From: Desarmillaria ectypa
Lineage: Eukaryota; Basidiomycota; Agaricomycetes; Agaricales; Physalacriaceae
Direction of reading: 5' to 3'
Assembly: GCA_030407005.1 (NCBI GenBank)
Contig: JAUDYN010000010.1
Span: 558,001-622,000, forward strand
Length of the DNA: 64,000 bases
Shown here: piece after piece, positions 45,040 to 55,680 of the stretch
Layout: every line of letters begins with the position of its first letter
Numbering within the stretch: the first letter of the stretch is position 1
Program-made: the position numbers and the translations under genes
The notes under the pieces: generated by a model
What the model was told of the DNA's origin: nothing
Database searches by the model: none
Seen by the model: only the letters and a program-made list of their open reading frames with translations

Positions 45040-48000
45040 TCTTTGAGGGTGTCATACTGTGCCAATTTTTGAGTGTTCCAATATGTGTTCAATAATGATT
45101 TCTATTGATTTTCATTCAGGTTTTTTATTTATCATTGAACTCCATCTCGTCATTGTGCCAGGTAAGTAACATCTCCATTGTCTGAGTACTTGTGATCAAG
45201 AATAGTGGTGACTGCTTTATCTTGTGTTACAATTTTGGCAATGTTCACTGCTTATTCTTGTTGTATGCTTTTTTTATACTTAGTGATGGCTTCTTGCACA
45301 TTTGTCATCTCCATCTCCCTGATCTATGAATTGTGTTTCCAGGTCCATCCTTTCCACTTGACAAGGTAATCAGTCACTGTCTTTGACTGCTGTCCTTTCT
45401 TGGCTTGAACTTAATGAGTTCAGGAGTCTAGTACCTCCTTAATTTCATATTCCTCTTGCCCATCCACAAGGTCTGGAGGGGGTGGCAGTGGCAGTTGTTG
45501 ATTAGGAAAATAGGTGTGAGGTAAGGCATCAATAGTTTCTCATTGAACTGGGGGTGGATTTTCCAATGTGATGGCAGTTTCAGTTTATATGCTGCCATTC
45601 CAGTTTTTTCAAGAATTTCAAATGGTCTTATTTGTTTATCATTGAGTTTCTTTTTTGATCATGGCAGATGAAGATTACTGGTATCTAGCCAGACTTTGTC
45701 ACTGACTTGGTACTCTTGTGCTGCTCACTTTTTCTTGTTGTATTGACTCTTCATTTAGATCATTGCTTTTTCCAATGCATCATGCACCTCCTTATGGACT
45801 TGTGCCATGGTTTTAGTGAACTCCATAGCAGTTGGATTAGCACATGGAGTGTTTCATACTGAATTTAGCATGAGTCTGGGGTTTCTTCCATAAAGAATCA
45901 TAAAGAGACTTTTTCCCATAGCTAAATATATGTGGTTATTATAGGCAAATTCTGCTATTGGCAACCAATTGCTCCAGTCATCCTGTCAATGATTGATGAA
46001 GATCTGAAGATATTTCTCAATCTTCTGATTTACTTGCTCTGTCTGTCCATCAGTTTATAGATGATAAGTGGTGAAGATATTTAGGGTGATGTTTAGCATC
46101 TGGTAGAGGTCCTTCATGAAACTTGACACAAATTGGGGCCCTCAATCTGAGATTACTACCTGAAGCATTCCATGTTTGGAGTAGACATGGTTACAAAGGA
46201 TCCATGCCCATCCCTCTGCTGAGAGTTCTTTATGACAGGCAATTACTATAATGGTTTTAGAGAACCTGTCCACTATGACTAGTAATACATCATAGCCATT
46301 GGACTTGGGGAGTTCAGTGACCATGTTGACCAAAATGTGTGTCCAAGGGATGTTGGGGACAGTATTCAGGTGTAAGAGTGCAGCTTTGGCTTGTATACTG
46401 CTCTTGGTGTATTGGCATGTTTCATATCTCTTGATGTACTTTTCTATATCTGCTTTTAGCTTGAGCCACCAGTATTCACAAAGAATAAGTTCAGTGGTTT
46501 TGGCTATTCCAGAGTGTCCAGCCATGATATGGTCATGATGTCTGGCAATGATTTCTTCTCATAAGATTTTATCTCAGGGAATGTAAATTCATCTGTCATA
46601 GTACAGGATTCCCTGTTCCTGGGTGATCCCTCATTTACGATCTAGGGAGTTGAAAATTTCATTGTCCCATCTGTCTTTCTGTCTTGTTGCATCTCAGATT
46701 TTTTCCTGTTCTTCTGCAGTAGTGAGTAATATGAGCATCCAGGAATGTTCTAGAAGGAGTACTACCACATTGTGATTATCTCCCTTCCCTTAGTCATGGT
46801 TGTCTCATCTGCTGAGAAGATCAGCTTTTCAATTGGCAGTGCCTGACTTGTGCTATAGTATGAAGTGGTATTCAGTGAGCTCTATTACCCATCGAGCTTG
46901 TCACTGATTCAATTTCTGTGGTTTTCAGAAATACTGGAGGTTTTGATGGTCTATCTAGATTTCTATTTCTTCTTTTGCACCCATCAGATAGTGGCACCAC
47001 TCCTCCAAGGCAAGCATAATGGCTAGCAATTTCTTATCATAGATTTCATAGTTGTGTTCAGTGACAATAAGAGCTTTTGACATAAATGCAACAGGTCTCC
47101 ATTTACCCCCTTGTTCTTGGCTGAGTACTGTGCCTATGGCCCTGTCACTGGCATCAGCTTCGATTCTGAATTTTCCATTGTCTGATGGAATGACTAAGAT
47201 GACATTAGTTGTCATCTGCTTCTTCAGTTGGAGAAAGGCTTGTTCTTGTGCCTCTTTCCACTTCCACTCAGCATTCCCAGTTAGCTGTGTTAATGGGCAG
47301 ACAATTTGTGAATAGTCATGTATGAATTTTCAATAGAAATTTGTGAATCCTAAAAAGGATTGTAATTTCTTCTTCTTTGTCAGAGTTGGCCATTTGGCTA
47401 TCTCTATAACCTTGACCAGGTCCATTCATATAGCATCTTGACTGATGATAATGCCCAGATATTCTATTTTCAGTACCTCAAACTCACATCTCTTAGCTTT
47501 AAGAAAAAGTTTATTTTTTCATAGTTATTAGAGTACTTATCATATAATCTGTCAATGTTCCTCTAGACTTTTTGTGAAGATGAGGATATCATTGAGATAG
47601 ATTGTGACCTTTCCTCCTGCAATAAGATCTTGGAAGATATTATTCATCATCCACTGGAATGTAGTGGGTGAGTTGGTTAGACTGAAAAATATCACTGTGA
47701 GTTCAAACAACTCTTGGTTAGTTTGAAACACTGCCTTTTCTTCATCCCCATCTTGGATTCTGACATTATTGTATTCCTATTGGACATTGAGTTTGGAGAA
47801 GTACTTAGTGCCTTGTAGCTTATCAATGAGCTCAGCAATCAAGAGAAGTGGATAACAATTCTTGATCATCATTTCATTTAGTTTGCAGTAATCTTAGACA
47901 GGTCAAAGGAAACCATCCTTCTTTTTTACAAAGAAGAATGGGGATTTGGATGGATGGATACATCCAGAGCTGAGGTTTTCATCCAAGAACTTGTCAAGCT

Positions 48001-49000
48001 GTTCTTGTTTATTTCAATTTAGCAGGTAGACTTTACAGTCTATTGTGGATTTTGCATTGGACATTAGTTCAATAGTGTGATCCCAAGGCTTTTGCTCTGG
48101 TAGTTCATCAAAGCTTTCCTTCAAGAATAAATCTCAGAAGCTTTGGTATTGAGAAGATACTATCTTCTCAAAGGTTTTCTTTGGTTTTTCAGTGTTGGCA
48201 GCTGTGGCTAAGTCATTAGTATGATGTACTGCCTGGATTGTCAATTCTTCCTGCATATTTATAGTGAGGATGGTTTCACCATCCTTTAGTTTTTTATCCC
48301 ATCTGTCTTCATCATCTGCATTGAGAAGCAGGAGGGGATTTTTTACATATTGACAGTGCCCAAAAATCATCTTTCCAGTTTTCCAGTTAATAACTGGATT
48401 ATGGTGCTTTAGCCAGTCATGACCCAAGTAAATGGTTTTAGATCCCAAGTTGGTGACTGCAAGGTCAATTCATTCAGCATGTCCTCCAATGGTCATTCAT
48501 AACTTGACAAATTCAGTTATTTCTCCTGCTTTGTTGTGGGTTCTATTGGCATTGTATACTGGGATGGGAATAGTGGCTTTTTGAGTGTCCAGACTATGTT
48601 GGGGAACATAAGATCAATTAATAAAACTACCAGTACATCCACTATCAAGTAGAGCTCTGATAGTTAAACTCTTTTTTCCTGTACATGGAATGAGCTGGAC
48701 ATTGACTATAAAGTCCTTTTTGAAACTCTTGATGCCTTGAATGTACTGAATAGGTTCTCAGAGTTCATAGAGGTGTTCTCAAGTCTTGCTTTCTTTGTTT
48801 TGTAAGCTCTTGATAAGCTCTTCAGTGATCTCTCCTGATCATTTGGGATGTACTCAGATGGAAAGGGTGGCTTTAGTAGTAGCAGTGATACTGGCTGTTT
48901 GGATAGCATGTAAAGTCCAATCTACTCAAAATAGTTTGTACCAGTGATAGTTTGGTACCCCCTTGTTAAGGGGTATTTTGGGTTTGGGTGTCAATAGTTT
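45040..49000 (-). pseudogene. Gypsy pol: protease, RT, RNase H, integrase, chromodomain
   Basis: Protease block RALLDSGCTGSFIN near 48650, then LGHDWLKHHNPVINW near 48400. The RT palm motif near 47595 reads YLNDILIF, where the family has YLDD or YVDD, so a catalytic Asp is changed to Asn. RNase H block FRIEADASDRAIGTVLSQE at 47130-47190. Integrase zinc-binding and core segments at 46142-46525 (HSGIAKTTELI, WTHILVNMVTELPKSNGYD, VDRFSKTIIVI). Near 45330-45450 lies a chromodomain-like sequence (EEYEIKEVLDS, then DYLVKWKGWTWKHNS). Stops, many consistent with CGA to TGA or CAG to TAG changes, interrupt every domain. Confidence 0.8.
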
Positions 49001-49839
49001 CTTTGTTTGTTGTGCCTCCCAGTGAAGGAAAGCCATGGTGTCTTCTTCATCAGATACTTCAATAATAGTAACTCTCTGCCCCCTTTTTACTGCCTGGGCA
49101 CTAGCAGATCCTTTCTGTTCTTTGGCTGTACCAGTGCCCAATAGAGAGGTATTGGGGCAGAATCCACAGTTTCTAAAGACATCATTCCTTATGGCAAAGA
49201 GTCACTCAGGGATGACAGGTTGAGCCTGGGTTGTTTTGGTAGATGGTTCAGCTCTTCTCTTTTCCTCTGGTCCTAGCAGTTCACTCAGGCTACTCTTAGG
49301 GTTGCTGGCTCAGGAATTGGATTTATCTATGGTCCTCCTAATTCTTTGGCCTTAATAGGTGCTTGGGACATCCTCCACAGACTCTGGCAAAGCAAGACTT
49401 GATCTCTTTAGGAGTGCTGAGACTTTTAGCTTTAGAGGCCCAAAGATATCCCACTGACTTGTCTCCATCCTGAGCATAGCTCATATTGCAGTGCCAGCAC
49501 CACCTGGCAAATCCTGCACTTCATAAGAGGCTCAGGATTTGGTATAGATTACAGTGTTGTCACACTTAGCTAGTGCATGATATCAGTTTTTGGTTTTTGA
49601 TTCTTTTGATATGCTCAAGGTTTTAACAAAGTCATATATTAAAATATGCATATTTAAAGTTTTTCCTATAGATAATACATAAGACTGACCAGTGGGGACC
49701 AGAGACACACCAGGTGGAGTCTTGGTCACACAAGAAGAATTGAGCCCTTGGTGACCTATTCTTTTACCTCCTTGACTTTAGCATCACTCTTTTCCTTCTC
49801 CTTAGTGACCACCACTGATCAAATATCCTGATACTCCTC

Positions 49840-50780
49840 CTTTTTGGGGCAGTCTTTGGCCATATAGCTCTTCTTATTGTATCTGAAGCATCTGCCCTCT
49901 GCCTTTTATTGATCAACCTCTATCGGTTGCCCCAACCCTCTGTATGTTGTCCATCATCCTGTAGTGGAATCCCATCCAGTATCCATGCTTGCTGCTGGTT
50001 TTGGTGGCATTAAACTTGATGTCCCAGCAGCTGGTTTGCTGCTAGAGTATGATTGAGGTTAGGGGACATCCATCTTGATATTGTCCTAAGAGATTCTAGA
50101 GATTTGATCAAAGACCTATTTCTATTAGTGTTTCTCATATATTCAAAGGATTCTTTCCTTTTATTTCAGGTATGTACATGGGATATTGATGCCCATATTG
50201 GAAATGAATGTGGTATAGAATGAGGGTACTCTGATTCATATGGCTTTCATTATTGTGCTGCATTCTGTCTCATCAGTTCATCATCTGGCTAGCTTAGCCT
50301 CTTCTTCCAGCTTCTGGAAGTATTGGCTTGCCAGCTGCATACCCATCCAGAGATTGAACATTCTCTTCTCATGGATCTCCTCAATCATGGGATCCCAGAA
50401 TTGTTGCATGATTAATTCGATGAATTCTTCCCAACTGGAGTATCAAAAGTGAGTGGCTGCTCTGGTCTAGTCATTGAGGACCCAGTACTTGAGTCATTTA
50501 TAGACCTGCCAGTCTTTTGCTGCTCCTTTAAAATGGGAAGTTGCAAAAAGAATGAGATGCAATGGCAACTGGAAATAGTGCTAAAACATCTTGAAGTAGG
50601 CAATGCAATCACCAATAAACCTTTCTATATCGTCATGATCCCCTTTGAATGGCTTCAGGGGCTGGATGAGAATGGGCTTGATACCCAGATAGGAGGCCTC
50701 ATTGGGCACATTTCTGATGGGATTGGGATAGAGATCTGAAGGGGCTTGTCTAGAAGGTGGATATGGGATCAAATATTGAT
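49840..50780 (-). pseudogene. Gypsy gag with degenerate zinc knuckle
   Basis: A retrotransposon gag core is visible from about 50772 downwards: QPLKPFKGDHDDIERFIGDC, then FKGAAKDWQVYK, WEEFIELIMQQFWDP and LASQYFQKLEEEAKLA. The knuckle near 49870 reads CFRYNKKSYMAKDC, so the second Cys and the His of the CCHC pattern are both Tyr, each explained by one transition. Several stops interrupt the frame. Confidence 0.7.
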
Positions 50781-52300
50781 CTAGTTGAGGGATGGATTTC
50801 TTAGGTGGTTCTCAGGGTCAGTCTCATTCTAGCTATTTTTCCTTGTTTGAGAGCTGCCAGAATTCTGCATGACTGTTTTATGCCATCTTGGCTGTTTCTA
50901 ATTCTTAATGTAGTTCAGCTATTCATTGTTCTTTTTGGGCCAACTGTTTTTTAGCCATTTGTATCTATTCTTCTGCTGATAGTTGTGGGGTTTCTGCAGA
51001 GGCAGAGCTTGGTCTGAGATCTTCTCCCATGCCTGCAAATAAAAGACTTTTCCCTGGATGGAGATAGTAATCTGATCACTAAATTTGGCTTGGCAGAGAG
51101 TTGGAGAGGGGTCAGGGTTGATTTGTTGGTGTGTTAGGCAGGTAGTTCAAATGCGACATGTATTGAGACTGGAGTCATTTCAGCCCAGCATAAAATCCTA
51201 TGTTATATATAAAGGTATCAAAATCAGGCCTCCCTCCTATCAAGGTCTGGCCTGTCCTCCTCTTATCTTGCCAGTATCTGTAGGGAGCATTCCAGCTTCC
51301 CCTGCTCATCATTCATTCTGAGGTATAATCCTAGTACTTGATCCTCTGCAGAGGGGGGTATAGCTTTCAGTTCCAATTCACATGTATTCTAGCATGTATA
51401 ATGATGCCAGCCTCAGAACCTTAGATCAGTTCTCCTCTGTTGAGGGCCAAGTACTCATCCATGTCTGGATGAATCCTTGGCCATGCCATTCTGGCCTCAA
51501 TGTCACCTCTTTGGAGTTCCCAAGCTCTGCTTCTGAAGGGACCAAGTATTGCTTGGTCAGTGTTTGAGAGGCTAGGCCACTTGAAGTCAGGGCTCTCAGT
51601 ATTAAGAGGGTTATCAGCCTCTCTGGTGATGGCCAGGAGTGGGGAGTTGCTTGGGATTCTGATGAGGGGGAGGGAGAAAGAGGAGTCACTATCCTCTCTA
51701 TTTGTTGGCCAGGGCTTGCACTCTTAGATAGTGACCCAAGGGCTGTATAGGTGGTTGGGATGGGATACACCCATTCTGGGATTATTTGTGTGTCATATTC
51801 TTGCACTTGCAGGATATGTGAGCATGTAGAGGGGGGAGACTCACTGAGAGTTCAGAACCTAGCCTGTAGGTCCCATGTGTATTCCTCTATGGTAGAGAGT
51901 CATTTCAGCCTGGCATGCTGGGTGGTCTGTTCTGTCCAATGAATTGGGAACTCATCAGAGGATTGTAGTATGAAGGTGATTTAGTGGCAGGGGTGAATTT
52001 CTTCTTGAGAGGGTGCTAAATCTGTGGGATCCACTCTGGTGGAGGCCAGTCTCCAGAGAAGGACATAGTGGATTGGAAATGAAGGAGGTCTTTGAGAATA
52101 TAGTATTTGTCTTCACTATAAATAGTTATGGATTTCTTGTCTCCATGTCAGGAAGATAAGGGTGGTGAAGAGAACAAGTAGGAAGGCACCACCAATAGCA
52201 GTACTGAGGGTGATGGTTCATTGTTTTCAAGGTTTTTCTGTCATGCAATATGTCTCTTTGCAGCTGGCAGTGAAGAGAGGGATGAAATCCTTCAACTAAT
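50781..52300 (-). other. Gypsy 5' internal region
   Basis: Between the 5' LTR and the gag core. Open segments such as 51806-51426 (rich in Ser, Pro and Thr) may be the gag N-terminal part or leader. The base sequence next to the LTR (ATTAGTTGAAGGATTTC, minus strand) does not look like a usual tRNA primer site. Confidence 0.4.
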
Positions 52301-52725
52301 TGTTAGATCCATGCCCTATGTGATCTGCAGACATGTGTTACTCTTTGGGCTGTCTCACATTTGGACAGTCACCTTTAGAGAATGGCTATAGTCTTCTGAT
52401 CTTTTGTGGAGAGGATATAGTATAGAAATAAACTTTAGTTGAAGGATGGAGACTATACAGCATAAACTACATGACTTATATACTAAAAGGAAGATGTAAA
52501 TATATACCTGTAGTTGTGAGATATCCATGTGAGAATAAGAAGATGGTGTGCTTGATACACACCCATTGTGAGACTATTATGCAACTTTGTGAGGTATTCA
52601 TGTGTATCAGATGTGGATTGATGGATAGAAGATGGGGTGGAGTAAGCAGATAAGATGCAATGTGATCAAATAAGATGGAAGATAAGATAAGATAAGATAA
52701 GGCAAAAAATGGAAAAATTATAACA
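52301..52725 (-). repeat. Gypsy 5' LTR
   Basis: 425 bases, plus-strand ends TGTTAGATCC and TTATAACA. Includes a short GATAA tandem array with one more unit than the left LTR. Confidence 0.88.
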
Positions 52726-52730
52726 TTTTT
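52726..52730. repeat. Target-site duplication of the gypsy element, right copy
   Basis: TTTTT directly after the right LTR. Copia integrase sequence resumes here. Confidence 0.75.
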
Positions 52731-54366
52731 GGTACTGCTGAATCTTCTTTTGAATCTCTGTATTCTATTTTGACTTTAGAAAATACAGCATTGTCCTCCA
52801 GTATTTCCCATCTGTGAAGCTTATGTAATATCTTTCTCTATAGGTACTCTGAGTTTGGGCTGGCCCTCATAAGTCTAAAAATATCATTTCATCTATTTCA
52901 GTATAATTCTTTTCAGCTTCTTGTGGAAATAGCTCAGCATGATGCTTGGCCTGTATGCAGGCTTCGCAATTCTTCTGGGGCACTGCTGACTCATCCACAT
53001 CCATTCTCTTGACTATTTTCTTTCTAAATAGTCTCTTTACTGATCCTATGTTTAAGTGGCCCATTACCTGATGCCACTTCTGCCATGATTGAGCCAGTTT
53101 TGTCACATGAGTCTGGGTTATTTCTGACACAATAATATCTAGGCTATACAGCTTCAATACTTTATCTCCATGGCCAATCCTTTTGCCATGTGATGAAATA
53201 ATATCCATCCAGGATTCTTTGAATTTGAGTTCAAACCTAGCATCCATGATGTGCCCTAATGATATAAGATTGAATGGTGCTTCAGGACAATGAATACAGT
53301 CCTTTAGAGTGACTGCAGTGGTCTTGCTCTCTTCAACTATTTTAATCTTAACTGTCCCTCTTTCCAAGCCTTTTGACTTTCCTACACCAATAACTTTATG
53401 TCCTGGGATCTCAACATAGTCAGAAAAATGCAATCTATTCTTGACTATATGCTTGGTGGTGCCTGAGTCTCTGATCCATGATGACCCTGCAAGTGCAGTG
53501 GGTGTGGTGTCTTTTGCCCAAAATGCATAATCTTCTTCATCAGAATCTGACTAGGCAATATGTTCCTGAGTCTGGCCCTTCCCTTTCCCCTTCCATTGCT
53601 TCCCAGAATTCTTTTTTCCATTTGGGCAATTAGCCTTAATGTGGCCAGTTTCTCCACATTCATAACATGTGATTTTTGGATTAAACTTCTTCTTGCCATG
53701 TGCTGCAAGTGTTGTCATTGGGTCAGAAGTCTTTTCCTGCAATTGGATATCATCTTGGAGAATTTGGGAGATCAATTTGTATAAATCCTTCAAGTCTGCA
53801 GTGTCCACTGATGAAATGAATGAATTTCATGATTTTGGAAGTGATGTAAGCAGTGTGATTGAGAAGTCCTCCTTCTCAACAGTCTGCTTAAGGGATGCCA
53901 GCTCCTCCTGATAGAACCTCATAGTTCTAATATGCTCCTTTATATTTTCTCCTTCTTCACACTGAGCTCTAAAGAATTTCCTTCTAACAAGGACAATTCC
54001 CATGGGTCCCCTTGACTCATACATGTCCTTCAGAGCTTTTCAGGCTTCTGCCAAAGTCTTAGAATCAGCAATATACACCAGCAGACTATCTGAAACCCAC
54101 AGCCTTATTGTCAAAAGAGCCTTTCTATCACTCTTCTTCCAATCTGCCACCAGTGCTGCTTCTGCTGGGGCCACAGAGCTTCCATCAGCATAGTCAATTA
54201 GATCTAAATTGGTTAGTATATTGATCATCTTGACTTTTCATGTCAGGTAGTTGTCTAGGCCTTTGAGGGGTTCAATCCTATACATGGACTGGCTATCCAT
54301 TTGGTTCTATGTGTGTATGTAAAGTATGAGAGTGCAAAGTTGATGATGATGTAAGTAGTTCAGTTA
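52731..54366 (-). pseudogene. Copia gag, protease and integrase N-terminal part
   Basis: Starting near 54300: gag with LLTIRLWVSDSLLVYIADSK, SRGPMGIVLVRRKFF and EEGENIKEHIRTMRF, then the CCHC knuckle CYECGETGHIKANC near 53650. Protease active site SWIRDSGTTKHIV near 53480, GAG-pre-integrase WHQVMGHLNIGSVKRLF with CEACIQAKHH near 52960-53080, and the integrase up to the gypsy insertion. The knuckle and protease motifs are intact, but stops occur near 54235, 54040, 53825, 53550 and 52867. Confidence 0.85.
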
Positions 54367-54384
54367 GGGCCAGGGCCCATAACC
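54367..54384 (-). other. Probable copia primer-binding site
   Basis: GGTTATGGGCCCTGGCC on the minus strand directly follows the 5' LTR, where tRNA or half-tRNA priming is expected. I cannot name the primer tRNA. Confidence 0.4.
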
Positions 54385-54594
54385 TGTTGTAACAAGAGTG
54401 AGGAGAATGTAGAAAGGATGGTAAATTACTGTCTCTCGAGCAAGAGGTGTCCTACTTAAATACATGTTGTACTACTTCCAGAACTTACTATGAAATACTA
54501 TGTATGTCCACTTTTATGGTCCAAAGTTGATCCTGCTGAGTAAGCCAATCCTTCGAGTACATTCTAGTACTTGCTCAGGATTGCTATCCCAACA
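54385..54594 (-). repeat. Copia 5' LTR
   Basis: 210 bases, same ends and length as the left LTR. Confidence 0.9.
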
Positions 54595-54599
54595 CTCAC
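54595..54599. repeat. Target-site duplication of the copia element, right copy
   Basis: CTCAC after the LTR end, identical to 41900-41904. Confidence 0.85.
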
Positions 54600-54830
54600 A
54601 TGCACAGTCTGGTGAGCATGCTTTTTGTACCATCCTAAACAATCTGACCTTGTCATTGAGTACAGTGATCACATTGCCTACAGTTTCTATTCCACCTTCT
54701 GCCTTGCCATGTATGTGTATAAAAAATCAAAAGGATTCTGCAAGCTCATCTCTTTCTCAAAGTTATTGCACATGTCATAACAGCCTTGAACATGAACAAA
54801 AAGAACTCAAAGTACAGATATTAATTATCC
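54595..54830. mobile_element. Right remnant of the older unidentified element
   Basis: CG-depleted flank of the copia insertion, ending near 54830 where CG returns (cctcgtgtgg...attcgcgtg). A minus-strand open stretch (GGIETVGNVITVLNDKVRLF) suggests decayed coding sequence. Family unknown. Confidence 0.4.
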
Positions 54831-55680
54831 TGATCCTCGTGTGGATGATATTCGCGTGATGGAAAGATATTCCGGAGATATAACTGAAGTTCCCATTTCT
54901 GTTCTACCTTCTGGTCCCATTATGTAAATTGAATTGATTATCTGTATTACTAGTGTGTGCCATCACATCTTATAGCTGAATATTATCGTGTCGCTTGGTT
55001 TACTTCTCGTGCCTATATGAATTAAGTGCCAGCTGGTTCAATTTATCCGAATTTTCTGTGCTTTCTGCGCGATGTGCACAAAGTGGTGGCTGAGAAAGCT
55101 GTGTGAGTCAGTGGCATGGCAGTGGGGGCTTCTTTGATGGAGCTTATTTTGTATAATGTAAAATTACAATTGTCCAGCACTCGAGTCTTCACGCAGACTG
55201 GTGCACTACCCTCGAAAATCACTGTCATCCCCCTGTTGCGACTCGGAATTTCCCGTCAACTGGGATACTGGTTCGTGACTAAGCTGAAAAACGTAAGGTA
55301 GCGGGCTCTTTACTCGCTTATATATAAGGTAAGTAAGAACGAGAGACGATCGAAAAAAAGGAATGGGTATACGATACGGATATCCTCCAACATGATGTCG
55401 TTTGAAGATTTTCAATACCGCGCATGGCATGCACAGGCGCCAATGAACTCGGGTCGAACCAAGAATGATAATTTCGGAGGTCGCAAGACTGCAACCGTTG
55501 GAGAGCCAGAGGAATGACAGACAATAGCAATACGGTAACTTCTATCTATATCGGCTTTCGTTTGACCGGGCCATCGTCGCCAATCATTATGTCGTGCCTC
55601 GCGGGGGTCCGCCCAAGTATCCAATTGCTGTGCAGATGAGCATACGGAGAAAGGATATGTATGTAATGTGTCGGTCGGAC
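54831..55680. other. Intergenic, 3' flank of the Rossmann protein gene
   Basis: About 850 bases of normal composition. Short frames on both strands without family features. Confidence 0.4.

Larger units (their letters stand above)
44578..52725 (-). mobile_element. Ty3/gypsy chromovirus, nested in the copia element, inactive
   Basis: Minus-strand element of 8,148 bases with 5' LTR at 52301-52725 and 3' LTR at 44578-44997. Internal order is gag, zinc knuckle, protease, RT, RNase H, integrase and a chromodomain-like end, which places it among the chromoviruses. All coding parts are broken into short frames by many stops. CG dinucleotides are nearly absent: I see roughly ten in 8 kb. It inserted into the copia integrase with a TTTTT duplication, so it is younger than the copia insertion. 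Confidence 0.9.
41905..54594 (-). mobile_element. Ty1/copia LTR retrotransposon, split by a nested gypsy element
   Basis: Minus-strand element bounded by 210-base LTRs (5' LTR 54385-54594, 3' LTR 41905-42114; TGTTG...CCAACA) and by a perfect CTCAC duplication. Internal order from the 5' LTR is gag with a CCHC knuckle, protease, GAG-pre-integrase, integrase, reverse transcriptase and RNase H. This order (integrase before RT) defines copia. Without the 8.1 kb insertion the element is about 4.5 kb. Coding parts carry scattered stop codons and are CG-depleted, so it is not autonomous. The gypsy insertion lies within the integrase, and the copia frame resumes exactly on both sides of the duplicated TTTTT. 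Confidence 0.92.

Noticed and set aside
44578..52725. Classical RIP as the cause of the transitions
   Set aside because: The paired CA/TG outcomes point to loss at CG sites. RIP in the ascomycete sense acts mainly on CA and is not established in this group. It could be tested by context counts.
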